Below, piece by piece: positions 7,089 to 14,052 of a stretch of 14,382 nucleotides of DNA. The notes under the pieces are model-generated. The model did not search any database. It was given only the letters and a program-made list of their open reading frames with translations, and had not been told where the DNA came from. Within the stretch, counting starts at the first letter, position 1. Each line of letters starts with the position of its first letter. The position numbers and the translations under genes were made by a program. The stretch comes from CAITWF01 sp038231575 (GTDB taxonomy: Bacteria > Verrucomicrobiota > Verrucomicrobiia > Opitutales > Opitutaceae), in NCBI GenBank assembly GCA_038231575.1, contig JBBRLB010000142.1, positions 1 to 14,382 of the forward strand, in the 5' to 3' direction.

Positions 7089-9038
7089 ATGAGCAGCACG
7101 ATCGATCGCGTTAACGCCGCCGCCCAAGCCGGCCAAATCATGTCCGGCACCGCGGGGAATATCGGGACATTTCTCGCGGCGAAGCTGCCGGACTGGGCGC
7201 ACGGGAGCATCGCGGAACTGGTCGAAAAGCAGGCGTGGTCCGAGTTGAACGATCGGTTCTATCGCTACCTGGAGTTTGGCACGGGTGGCATGCGCGGACG
7301 GACGATTGGCGTCGTGCCGGCCCAAGCGGAGACGGGCACCCTCAGCGCGACCGGTTCGCCGGAGCACGCGGCGATCGGTGCGAACATGCTGAACGACTTC
7401 ACGCTGATTCGCGCGGTGGTCGGGCTGCACCGCTACACGAAAAAATATCTCGCGACGCGGGGCGGCGGGACCCCGCGCTTCGTCATTGCGCACGACGTGC
7501 GGCATTTCTCGCGGCACTTCTGCGAACTCGCGGCCTCGACGTGGACGCGGCTCGGCGGCGAGGCGTTCATCTTCGACGGCCCGCGGCCGACGCCGCAGCT
7601 CAGCTACTCGGTGCGCTGGCTGAAGGCCCACGCGGGGGTCGTCATCACGGCGAGCCACAATCCGCCCCACGACAACGGATTCAAAGCCTACTTCGACGAC
7701 GGCGCGCAGGTCGTGCCGCCGCACGACAAGGGGATCGTCGACGAGGTGAACGCGGTTCCGCTGGGCGAGCTGAGCGCGTTTCTCGAAAAGGATTTCAAGG
7801 GTGTGACGACGCTCGGCCGGGAGGCCGACGACGCCTACCTGGCCGTCGCGACGAAAGCCGCCATCGATCCGGGCGTGTTTCGCAAGGTAAAGCTCAAGGT
7901 GGTCTTCACGAACATCCACGGCACCGGCGCGGTGCATTCGCTGCCGCTGCTGATTCACGCCGGTTGCGACGTGAAAGCCGTGCCGGAGCAATTGAACTTC
8001 GACGCGCGGTTTCCGACGGTAAAATCGCCCAATCCGGAAAACGCCGAGGCGATGGCGCTGGCCGTCAAGCTGGCGGAGAAGGAGCAGGCCGACCTCGTCG
8101 TCGCCACCGACCCCGACGCTGATCGCATGGCGGTGGCGGTGCGGAATCGCGCCGGAAAAATGGAGCTGCTCACCGGCAACCAGATCGGTGCGGTGCTCGC
8201 CGACTACCGGCTCGCGAAATACAAAGAGCTCGGTTGGATCCCGCAGGCGGGCAGTGAGCGCGTCGCGATCGTGAACACGTTTGTCACGACCCAGCTCCAG
8301 GACGCGATTGGTCGCGGGCACGGCGTGAAAGTCATCAAGACCCTCACCGGCTTCAAATGGATCGCGGCGAAAATTCGCGGCTACGAAGAGAAGTTGAAGA
8401 CGGCGATGGGGCCGGACTTCGACTATGAAGCGACGCCCTTCGAGCAGCGGGCGAAGCTGCTCCAGCAGCACAGCACGTTTTACGCGTTCGGCACCGAGGA
8501 GAGTTACGGCTACCTGCCGAACGACTACCTGCGCGACAAGGACGGCAATTCCGCGTGCCTGATGTTCGCCGAACTCGCCGCGTGGGTGAAATCGCGCGGT
8601 CTCACCGTGCCGGAGTATCTCGACGAAATTTATCTCCGCCACGGCTTCTACCTCGAAGGCGTGATCAACATTTACTACGAGGGCGCCAGCGGCAGCGCGA
8701 AGATTAAGAAAATCCTCGAGACCTACCGGGCGAATCCGCCCCAGGCGTTCGGCGACGTGCGCGTGACAAAGTTTCAGGATTTCGGCCGCGAGAAAATTCT
8801 CGATGCCGACGGCGAGACGATTCCCTCGCAGGATCTCTATGTGATCTCGTTGTCGAACGGCTATTCGTTCGCAGCGCGGGGGAGCGGCACGGAGCCGAAG
8901 ATGAAGTTTTATCTGTTCGCGAACGAGCCGGCGGGCGGGGCGGCCGAACTCCCGGCGGTGAAGGCCCGCGTGCGCACGACCCTCGACGGACTCAGCAAAT
9001 TGATCGACGCGGATGCGCGGGCGCGAGCGGAGGGTTGA
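7089..9038 (+). CDS. Phospho-sugar mutase (alpha-D-phosphohexomutase superfamily, PGM2-like)
   Basis: This 649-residue cytoplasmic enzyme interconverts hexose-6-phosphate and hexose-1-phosphate (or the pentose equivalents) through a phosphoserine. The four superfamily signatures are present. The active-site serine is S189 in TASHNPPHDNG (187 onward). The metal-binding loop is DPDADR with D341, D343 and D345. The sugar-binding loop is GTEESYG at 468-474. The phosphate-binding loop is RGSGTEP at 597-603. The length and the TASHNPP/GTEESYG forms fit the PGM2/phosphopentomutase-like branch, though it is somewhat longer than the usual 560-600 residues. The open frame extends to 7029 inside the previous gene, but the ATG at 7089, 5 bases after that gene's stop, begins the plausible protein. 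It should supply the sugar-1-phosphate used by the pyrophosphorylase upstream. Glucose, mannose, glucosamine and pentose phosphates cannot be told apart by eye. Confidence 0.92.
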   Translation: MSSTIDRVNAAAQAGQIMSGTAGNIGTFLAAKLPDWAHGSIAELVEKQAWSELNDRFYRYLEFGTGGMRGRTIGVVPAQAETGTLSATGSPEHAAIGANMLNDFTLIRAVVGLHRYTKKYLATRGGGTPRFVIAHDVRHFSRHFCELAASTWTRLGGEAFIFDGPRPTPQLSYSVRWLKAHAGVVITASHNPPHDNGFKAYFDDGAQVVPPHDKGIVDEVNAVPLGELSAFLEKDFKGVTTLGREADDAYLAVATKAAIDPGVFRKVKLKVVFTNIHGTGAVHSLPLLIHAGCDVKAVPEQLNFDARFPTVKSPNPENAEAMALAVKLAEKEQADLVVATDPDADRMAVAVRNRAGKMELLTGNQIGAVLADYRLAKYKELGWIPQAGSERVAIVNTFVTTQLQDAIGRGHGVKVIKTLTGFKWIAAKIRGYEEKLKTAMGPDFDYEATPFEQRAKLLQQHSTFYAFGTEESYGYLPNDYLRDKDGNSACLMFAELAAWVKSRGLTVPEYLDEIYLRHGFYLEGVINIYYEGASGSAKIKKILETYRANPPQAFGDVRVTKFQDFGREKILDADGETIPSQDLYVISLSNGYSFAARGSGTEPKMKFYLFANEPAGGAAELPAVKARVRTTLDGLSKLIDADARARAEG

Positions 9039-9043
9039 CGGCG

Positions 9044-9058
9044 GGCGCTTCGCGCGCC
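9044..9058. other. Short hairpin between the mutase and GMC genes
   Basis: GGCGC (9044-9048) pairs with GCGCC (9054-9058) around a 5-base loop, 5 bases after the mutase stop and 16 bases before the GMC start. There is no T-run. It may mark a partial transcript boundary between the UDP-sugar unit and the oxidoreductase pair, or it may be chance in GC-rich sequence. Confidence 0.3.
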
Positions 9059-9074
9059 ACCTCTCGTTCACCCC

Positions 9075-10760
9075 ATGGCAAACCCAAGTTACGACGCAAT
9101 CGTGGTGGGCTCCGGCATCAGCGGCGGCTGGGCCGCGAAAGAGCTCACCGAAAAGGGCCTGAAAGTTTTGCAGCTCGAGCGCGGGCGCAATGTCGAGCAC
9201 ATCAAAGATTATGCGACCGCGCTGACGCCGCCCTGGCAGGTGGAGCATCGGGGCAAAGTCACGCAGGAGGCGCGGAGCGAGCATCCGGTGCTGCGGCGCG
9301 ACTACACGCTGAATGAACTAAACGCTTCCTTCTGGGCGAACGAGACGGAGTGTCCCTACGAGGAGAAAAAGCCCTTCGACTGGTTTCGCGGCTATCACGT
9401 CGGCGGACGCTCGCTAACGTGGGGCCGGCAAAGTTATCGTTGGAGCGATTTGGATTTCGAGGCGAACGGCAAGGAAGGCGTCGGCACCGACTGGCCGATC
9501 CGTTACCAGGACATCGCCCCGTGGTATGACTACGTCGAGACGCACGCGGGCATCAGCGGTTCGCTCGAGGGTCTCCCGCAATTGCCCGACGGAAAATTCC
9601 TCCCGCCGATGGAGCTCAACTGCGTCGAGAAGGATGTGGCCGCGCGGATCAAAAAACATTTCAACGACACGCGCCGGATGATCATCGGCCGCGTGGCGAA
9701 TCTCACCGAGCCGCACAATTCGCGCGCGAACTGCCAGTTTCGGAACAAGTGCTGGCTCGGCTGCCCGTTCGGCGCCTATTTCAGCACGCAGTCGGCCACG
9801 CTCCCGTGGGCGATGAAGACGGGCAGACTCACACTGCGCCCGTTCTCGATCGTCAGTCGCATCCTCTACGACAAGGACACGAAGCGCGCGAAGGGCGTCG
9901 AAGTCATCGACGCGGAGACCGGCCAGAACTACGCGTTCAACGCGAAGATTGTTTTCCTGTGCGCATCGGCGCTCAACTCGGCGTGGGTGTTGATGAATTC
10001 GGCGACGGACGTCTGGCCCGACGGGCTGGGCAGCAGCAGCGGCGAACTCGGCCACAACGTGATGGACCACCACTTCCGGTGCGGCGCGAGTGGGCGGGTC
10101 GATGGGTTCGAGGACAAATACGTTTACGGCCGCCGGCCGAACGGCATCTACATTCCGCGTTTTCGGAACCTGCCCGGTGGGGAGAAACGCGATTACACGC
10201 GCGGGTTTGGTTATCAGGGCCGCGCGAGCCGCGAGGACTGGACCCGCGAGATCGCAGAGCTTGGCATCGGCGCGCCGCTCAAGGAGGCGCTGCGCGAGCC
10301 CGGCAACTGGGTGATGGGCATCACGGGGTTTGGCGAAATCCTGCCGTATCACGACAACCGCATCAGCCTGAACCGCGCGAAAAAAGACAAGTGGGGCCTG
10401 CCGGTGCTCACGATCGATTGCGAGATTCGCGACAACGAAAAGAAAATGCGCCAGGACATGATGCACGACGGAGCCGAGATGCTCGAGGCGGCGGGCGTGA
10501 AGGACGTGAAGATGGCCGATAGCGGCTACATCTTCGGCCAGGGCATTCACGAGATGGGCACCGCGCGCATGGGTCGCGACGCGAAGGTCTCGGTGCTCAA
10601 CGAACACAACCAGGTGTGGGACGCCAAGAACGTGTTTATGACCGATGGCGCCTGCATGGCGTCGGCGGCGTGCGTGAACCCGTCGCTGACCTACATGGCG
10701 CTCACGGCGCGCGCGGCGAGTTTCGCTGTCGAGGAATTGAAGAAAGGAAATCTCGGATGA
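9075..10760 (+). CDS. GMC-family FAD oxidoreductase, large subunit of a gluconate/glucoside dehydrogenase-type complex
   Basis: This 561-residue flavoprotein is the catalytic subunit that oxidises a sugar or sugar acid. The FAD-binding Rossmann motif is GSGISGG at residues 12-18, with the ribose-binding acid E35 in LQLERG. The internal motif GCPFGAYFSTQSATLP is typical of the gluconate 2-dehydrogenase and glucoside 3-dehydrogenase branch. The C-terminal GMC active site has H492 in HEMGTARMG and N535 in CVNPSLTYMAL. It has no signal peptide of its own. The next gene encodes a Tat-signal small subunit and overlaps it by 4 bases (ATGA), so export is probably by hitchhiking after folding with FAD. 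Known relatives pass electrons to a cytochrome c subunit, and none is in this window. The substrate (gluconate, glucose or glucoside C3) is not determined. The ATG at 9075 directly precedes the conserved N-terminus and lacks a Shine-Dalgarno. Confidence 0.92.
   Translation: MANPSYDAIVVGSGISGGWAAKELTEKGLKVLQLERGRNVEHIKDYATALTPPWQVEHRGKVTQEARSEHPVLRRDYTLNELNASFWANETECPYEEKKPFDWFRGYHVGGRSLTWGRQSYRWSDLDFEANGKEGVGTDWPIRYQDIAPWYDYVETHAGISGSLEGLPQLPDGKFLPPMELNCVEKDVAARIKKHFNDTRRMIIGRVANLTEPHNSRANCQFRNKCWLGCPFGAYFSTQSATLPWAMKTGRLTLRPFSIVSRILYDKDTKRAKGVEVIDAETGQNYAFNAKIVFLCASALNSAWVLMNSATDVWPDGLGSSSGELGHNVMDHHFRCGASGRVDGFEDKYVYGRRPNGIYIPRFRNLPGGEKRDYTRGFGYQGRASREDWTREIAELGIGAPLKEALREPGNWVMGITGFGEILPYHDNRISLNRAKKDKWGLPVLTIDCEIRDNEKKMRQDMMHDGAEMLEAAGVKDVKMADSGYIFGQGIHEMGTARMGRDAKVSVLNEHNQVWDAKNVFMTDGACMASAACVNPSLTYMALTARAASFAVEELKKGNLG
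10746..10759 (+). promoter_or_regulatory. Ribosome binding site for the small dehydrogenase subunit, with ATGA overlap
   Basis: The sequence AAAGGAAAT ends 7 bases before the ATG at 10757, inside the end of the GMC gene. It is one of the few clear Shine-Dalgarno sequences in the window. The start codon shares bases with the TGA at 10758-10760. This fixes the start at 10757 and implies coupled translation of the two subunits in fixed ratio. Confidence 0.75.
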
Positions 10761-11341
10761 AGCCCAGCACCATGAATCGCCGCGAAGCCATCGTGCGGAT
10801 GGCTGTCATGATGGGCGGAACGATGGTCGGCCCGCGCCTGTTCGCGGCCGCATTGGACGCCAAGGCCGCCGCGACGGGCGGGAGCGCGGCCACGGGCGAA
10901 CTCGCGCTGCTCGACGAGATCGGCGACACGATTATTCCGGCGACGGACGTGCCGGGCGCGAAGGCGGTCGGCATCGGGGCGTTCATCACGATGATGGTGC
11001 GCGACTGCTACGAACCGCTGGATCAGGCGAACTTCGCCGGCGGCGTGCGCGAACTCGCGGAGAATTTTCGCGTGAAATACGGGCGTGAATTTGTCGGCGC
11101 GCCGGCACACCTGCGCACGGAATACCTCAATGTGATCGATGCCGCTCAGAAGAATTCCGCGCGCACCCGCAAGTCGGACGGCGCATCGCACTATTTCAAG
11201 ATTTTGAAAGAGCTGACGATCATCGGTTATTTTACCTCGGAGATCGGCTCGACGCAGGCGCTGCGTTTCGTGGAAGTGCCGGGCAAGTGGGATGGCGATG
11301 TGCCCTACAAAAAAGGCGATCGGGCGTGGGCGACGGCGTGA
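10757..11341 (+). CDS. Gluconate 2-dehydrogenase subunit 3 family protein with Tat signal
   Basis: This 194-residue small subunit is the partner of the GMC flavoprotein encoded directly upstream. Residues 6-35 form a Tat-type signal: MNRREAIVRMA with the twin arginine at 8-9, then a hydrophobic stretch (MMGGTMVGPRLFAAAL). The mature part shows the family pattern LLDEIGDTIIPATDVPGAKAVG, then the conserved ITMMVRDCY and, near the end, YFTSEIGS, which is typical of this family. The subunit helps fold, stabilise and export the flavoprotein to the periplasm. The start is set by the ribosome binding site at 10746 and the overlap with the GMC stop; the open frame itself extends back to 10616. A few codons in, the ATG of MNRREA is a second possible start. 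A transcript end follows at about 11404. Confidence 0.9.
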   Translation: MKPSTMNRREAIVRMAVMMGGTMVGPRLFAAALDAKAAATGGSAATGELALLDEIGDTIIPATDVPGAKAVGIGAFITMMVRDCYEPLDQANFAGGVRELAENFRVKYGREFVGAPAHLRTEYLNVIDAAQKNSARTRKSDGASHYFKILKELTIIGYFTSEIGSTQALRFVEVPGKWDGDVPYKKGDRAWATA

Positions 11342-11352
11342 GGGTAGTCTGT

Positions 11353-11404
11353 GATCGGCGGCGCATTGGTTTTTGGCGCCTTCAAAAGGAGCGGTCTTTT
11401 TTTT
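11353..11404 (+). terminator. Probable terminator of the GMC/small-subunit unit
   Basis: Beginning 12 bases after the stop codon, GATCG can pair with CGGTC and GGCGC with GCGCC inside it, or CGCCTT with AAGG(AG)CG. Eight T residues follow at 11397-11404. The stem is irregular and its exact fold is uncertain, but the position and the T-run fit an intrinsic terminator on the plus strand. Confidence 0.5.
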
Positions 11405-11487
11405 CGTCACCCGGAGTAACTACAAAGAATCGCTGGTTTGTTCCCGTGTAGGACCACAGCGATCATTCGTAGTCACTCAGGATGACG
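11405..11487. repeat. 83-base imperfect palindrome (REP/MITE-like)
   Basis: The arm at 11406-11435 (starting GTCACCCGGAG, ending AATCGCTG) matches the reverse complement of 11457-11486 at 24 of 30 positions. The base pair 11405/11487 extends it, leaving a 21-base loop. Beyond it, CTTTT at 11396-11400 and AAAAG at 11492-11496 continue the symmetry past a 4-base mismatch, so the full element may span about 11396-11496. The right arm read outward has the form TCAGGATGAC, which I recall as common in dispersed bacterial palindromes. It lies between convergent genes and has no coding potential. Confidence 0.75.
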
Positions 11488-11534
11488 GGCCAAAAGAAAA
11501 GGCGCAGCGAACTACGCCCCAACAAATTTCGATC

Positions 11535-11554
11535 CAGGTCCGGTCGGAGACCTG
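11535..11554. other. Hairpin at the 3' end of the lyase gene
   Basis: CAGGTC (11535-11540) pairs with GACCTG (11549-11554) around an 8-base loop. On the minus strand it begins 3 bases after the lyase stop codon. No strong T-run follows, so it could be a weak transcript end or another intergenic palindrome. Confidence 0.4.
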
Positions 11555-11556
11555 AC

Positions 11557-13572
11557 CTACTTGGCCGCCGGCGCGAATGTCGTCGTGAACGTCGCGCTCT
11601 TGGCGGGCGCGGCGAGTTCGATGTAAAAGCTTTCCCGGCGCTTCGGCGGCTCGGCGGGCGTCGAACCATGCCAGAGCTTGAAGTCGCCCGGCGCGGTAAG
11701 CGTGACGTGCAGCACGACGCCCTTCGGATATTCAACGTCGAACTCGGCGCGGTCATGAAACGTCGCGCCCTTCACGTCGCGCCAGCGCTTGAACGGCTCG
11801 GCGCGATCTTTCGCGAAGTCCTTCACCGCAGCGAACGACTCCGGCAGTTTCGCTTTGCCTTGCAGGTGCAGGGCGAGTCCGAGCGTTTGCGGTGCTTTGG
11901 CCGTCGTCTCGACGGTGGCCGTGTCGATGAGCGAGTCGCCCTTGAACTCGAGGGTGCGGCGGGCGCTGGCATCGGCGCGGTAGCGCGGCTGCTCGGCGCT
12001 GACGCGGGCCGGCGACTCCGAGTAGGCAAGGAGTCTGCCGCGTAGCGGCGACTGCGGGTCGCCTTGCTCGACGACCCATTCGCGCTTTTCGGAGAACGCG
12101 CCGAGATCCTCGCCCTCACCGTTGACGAGGGGAACGTTGTGATTCGCGCCGCGCGTGTAGTAGTCGCGGTGCAGGGGCGAGCCGTAGCCGACGGTGCCCA
12201 CGTCATGCGTGACATCAGTGCCGCCGAAATAGGCGGAGTAGTTGAGCGCTTCGCTTTCCGTGTGCGAACGCACGAGTTGACCGTAGTGGAGGAAAATCTG
12301 CCAGGGCCCCGATTTCAGCAGCGCCATGCGCGTGCTTTCCAGGTTGCGACTGACAACCGGCGGGAGAGCCGACGCGCGCGGTGCGGCGGGCGGCGGATCG
12401 AGCAGCGTGTCCCAATCACGGCGGCCGGCGATGGCCTCGAGGCCGAGGGGAGTGGGGAAGACGCGGGACGCATTGGCGTAAAGGCTGCGATCGGGCGCGG
12501 TGCCGGGCGACTGGCTGTCGGCGGGATTTGGCAGGTGACCGTCGGGGAAGCGCAGCGTGTTCAGGCTGAGCATGAGGTTTTCCGCGATGTTCATCTCGTT
12601 CGCGAGTTCGTCGGCGCGGCCGGAGAGGCCGGCGGCGGTGAAGAGCGTGAGCACGGCGTTGACGACGAAGTTATTGTAGCCGAGCGACTGCTCGTGCCAG
12701 AGGTAGTCGCTCGTCACGCCCTCGGCCATCTGTTGGCGCAGGCCGAATTTTCCGTCGAGCGCCTGGCGCCACATCGCGTCGTCGTGCAAGAGCAGCGCCA
12801 CCTGCGCGACCGAGCAGCGCTGCCACGTGGCGATGTTGTGAATCGCCTGGAAGTTGGCGTTCAGGACGGCGACCTCGGGCAGGAAAAATTTTTCCTTCCA
12901 CGACGCGAGCCGCGGCGCCGCGACATAATTACCGAGCACGCGCACGGTCTCGGTGAACTTCACCAGGCTCGAGGCCTCGGTGAGCGTCTGCCAAAACAGC
13001 CGGGCGCCTTCACGAGCGGGCTCCCATTTGAGAAAATTGTCGGCGTAGAAATCGACCTGGTTCGCGGCCCACATGGCGTAGCGCTCGTCGCCGGTTAGGC
13101 GGTAAAGCCGGGCGGCGCGCGCCATCGTGTCGACGTGTTTGCCGCGAAACGTGACGACCCACCACGCCCTGATCTTGGGCGTGATCTCGACTTGGGGGTC
13201 GGAGGGGCTCGTCAGGAATTTCACCTCTTCGCCTGGGATTTGCTCGGTCCAGGTGAGGCGGGAAGCGTCCTTCGGGCTGATGCCATCGTGCGACCAGCCG
13301 GCGACCCACTCGACGCGATCGTGATGTCTGGCCATCCACGCATCGACGGTGGCGCGCTCGCGTTTCAACCAGTCGGTCCACGCCGGGTCGGTGGCGACGC
13401 GTTGCTTCGCGCCCTCCCAGTCCTCGCGCGCGGCGCGCCAGGGGCGGCCGGCGGCGTCGTAGATCTTCTGGTCAGCGTAGGCTTTTTCGGGATTTGGTTT
13501 CGGAAAGGGCGCTGCGAACGCGGCGGTCGTGAAGAACAACAGGCCGAGGGTGAGGCGAGGGGTGCGAGGCAT
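11557..13572 (-). CDS. Secreted heparinase II/III-type polysaccharide lyase (alginate lyase-like toroid)
   Basis: This 671-residue protein has an N-terminal signal peptide (about 1-20, ending AAFA before APFPKP), so it should act in the periplasm or outside the cell. Residues ~30-370 form an alpha-helical region of the alginate/heparinase lyase (alpha/alpha toroid) type, with W-rich segments and H245-N246 in AIHNIATWQ, then WHEQSLGYNN (W292, H293, Y299). Residues ~410-671 resemble the heparinase II/III C-terminal beta domain, including QLVRSHTESEALNYSAYF and NHNVPLVNGEGE (H478), a counterpart of the usual HNT motif. Such enzymes cleave uronic-acid polysaccharides by beta-elimination. The exact PL family and substrate are not clear. 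No SusC/D, sulfatase or other lyase gene is near, so it does not sit in a visible utilisation locus. It is separated from the upstream P-II gene by a strong terminator; its promoter should lie in 13573-13658. Confidence 0.85.
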   Translation of the reverse strand: MPRTPRLTLGLLFFTTAAFAAPFPKPNPEKAYADQKIYDAAGRPWRAAREDWEGAKQRVATDPAWTDWLKRERATVDAWMARHHDRVEWVAGWSHDGISPKDASRLTWTEQIPGEEVKFLTSPSDPQVEITPKIRAWWVVTFRGKHVDTMARAARLYRLTGDERYAMWAANQVDFYADNFLKWEPAREGARLFWQTLTEASSLVKFTETVRVLGNYVAAPRLASWKEKFFLPEVAVLNANFQAIHNIATWQRCSVAQVALLLHDDAMWRQALDGKFGLRQQMAEGVTSDYLWHEQSLGYNNFVVNAVLTLFTAAGLSGRADELANEMNIAENLMLSLNTLRFPDGHLPNPADSQSPGTAPDRSLYANASRVFPTPLGLEAIAGRRDWDTLLDPPPAAPRASALPPVVSRNLESTRMALLKSGPWQIFLHYGQLVRSHTESEALNYSAYFGGTDVTHDVGTVGYGSPLHRDYYTRGANHNVPLVNGEGEDLGAFSEKREWVVEQGDPQSPLRGRLLAYSESPARVSAEQPRYRADASARRTLEFKGDSLIDTATVETTAKAPQTLGLALHLQGKAKLPESFAAVKDFAKDRAEPFKRWRDVKGATFHDRAEFDVEYPKGVVLHVTLTAPGDFKLWHGSTPAEPPKRRESFYIELAAPAKSATFTTTFAPAAK

Positions 13573-13658
13573 ACAGAATGGGGAGACGCGCAGGCGCCGT
13601 CCGCGTTGCGTCCAGCGAAAGAAAAATCGCGGTTTAGGCGAGCGCTTGCGTCGGGCGC

Positions 13659-13687
13659 AAAAAAACCGGCCCCCTTTCGGAAGCCGG
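13659..13687 (-). terminator. Intrinsic terminator of the amt/P-II operon
   Basis: On the minus strand, CCGGCTTCC and GGGGGCCGG (13687-13666) form a 9-pair stem with two G-T pairs, closed by a GAAA tetraloop. It is followed at once by seven T residues (13665-13659). It begins 22 bases after the P-II stop codon. This is a textbook Rho-independent terminator and should insulate the downstream lyase gene. Confidence 0.9.
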
Positions 13688-13708
13688 CTGAAAAAAAGAA
13701 ATCGAAAC

Positions 13709-14047
13709 TTAGAGCGCCTGGTCGCCCATCTCGCCCGTGCGCACGCGGATGGTGGCGTCGAGCGGAAGGACGAAGATCTTTCCGTCGCCGATTTTTCCGG
13801 TCTTCGCGGCCTTGGCGATCGCCTCGGTGGCGGGGCCGGCTTGGGCGTCGGTCACGGCGGTTTCGATTTTCACTTTCGGGAGGAAATCCACGACGTATTC
13901 GCTGCCGCGGTAGATCTCGGTGTGACCTTTCTGGCGGCCGAAGCCTTTCACTTCGGTGACGGTCATGCCCTCGATGCCGATTTCGGCGAGCGCGGTTTTC
14001 ACTTCCTCCAGTTTGAACGGCTTGATGATGGCGATGATGAGTTTCAT
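13709..14047 (-). CDS. glnB: P-II family nitrogen regulatory protein (GlnB/GlnK)
   Basis: This is a complete 112-residue P-II signalling protein. P-II trimers sense 2-oxoglutarate and ATP/ADP and control ammonium transporters, glutamine synthetase regulation and other targets. The start MKLIIAIIKPFKLEEVK is typical. The T-loop contains GRQKGHTEIYRGSEY with Q39 (2-oxoglutarate/Mg contact) and Y51, the site uridylylated by GlnD in other bacteria. The C-terminal signature KIGDGKIFVLPL is intact. The gene follows the ammonium transporter by 5 bases, so it is GlnK-like in context, and its T-loop would plug that transporter when nitrogen is plentiful. AAAGG within the end of the transporter gene, 9 bases before the ATG, may act as its ribosome binding site. 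A strong terminator follows. GlnB versus GlnK cannot be resolved by sequence alone. Confidence 0.96.
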   Translation of the reverse strand: MKLIIAIIKPFKLEEVKTALAEIGIEGMTVTEVKGFGRQKGHTEIYRGSEYVVDFLPKVKIETAVTDAQAGPATEAIAKAAKTGKIGDGKIFVLPLDATIRVRTGEMGDQAL

Positions 14048-14052
14048 GGGAA

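Noticed and set aside
7080..9284. 734-codon minus-strand open frame opposite the mutase
   Set aside because: It mirrors a well-supported gene with all four phosphohexomutase motifs. The translation is Arg/His-rich with no recognisable domain, as expected of a GC-rich antisense frame.
9414..10607. 397-codon minus-strand open frame opposite the GMC gene
   Set aside because: It overlaps the flavoprotein entirely and shows no domain.
12064..13098. 344-codon plus-strand open frame opposite the lyase
   Set aside because: The lyase has a signal peptide and family motifs; the antisense frame has biased composition and no start context.
13642..13665. Possible promoter for the lyase (TTGCGC, then CTAAAC 17 bases on, minus strand)
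   Set aside because: The -10 match is poor, and the -35 overlaps the terminator T-run. I cannot support a specific promoter.
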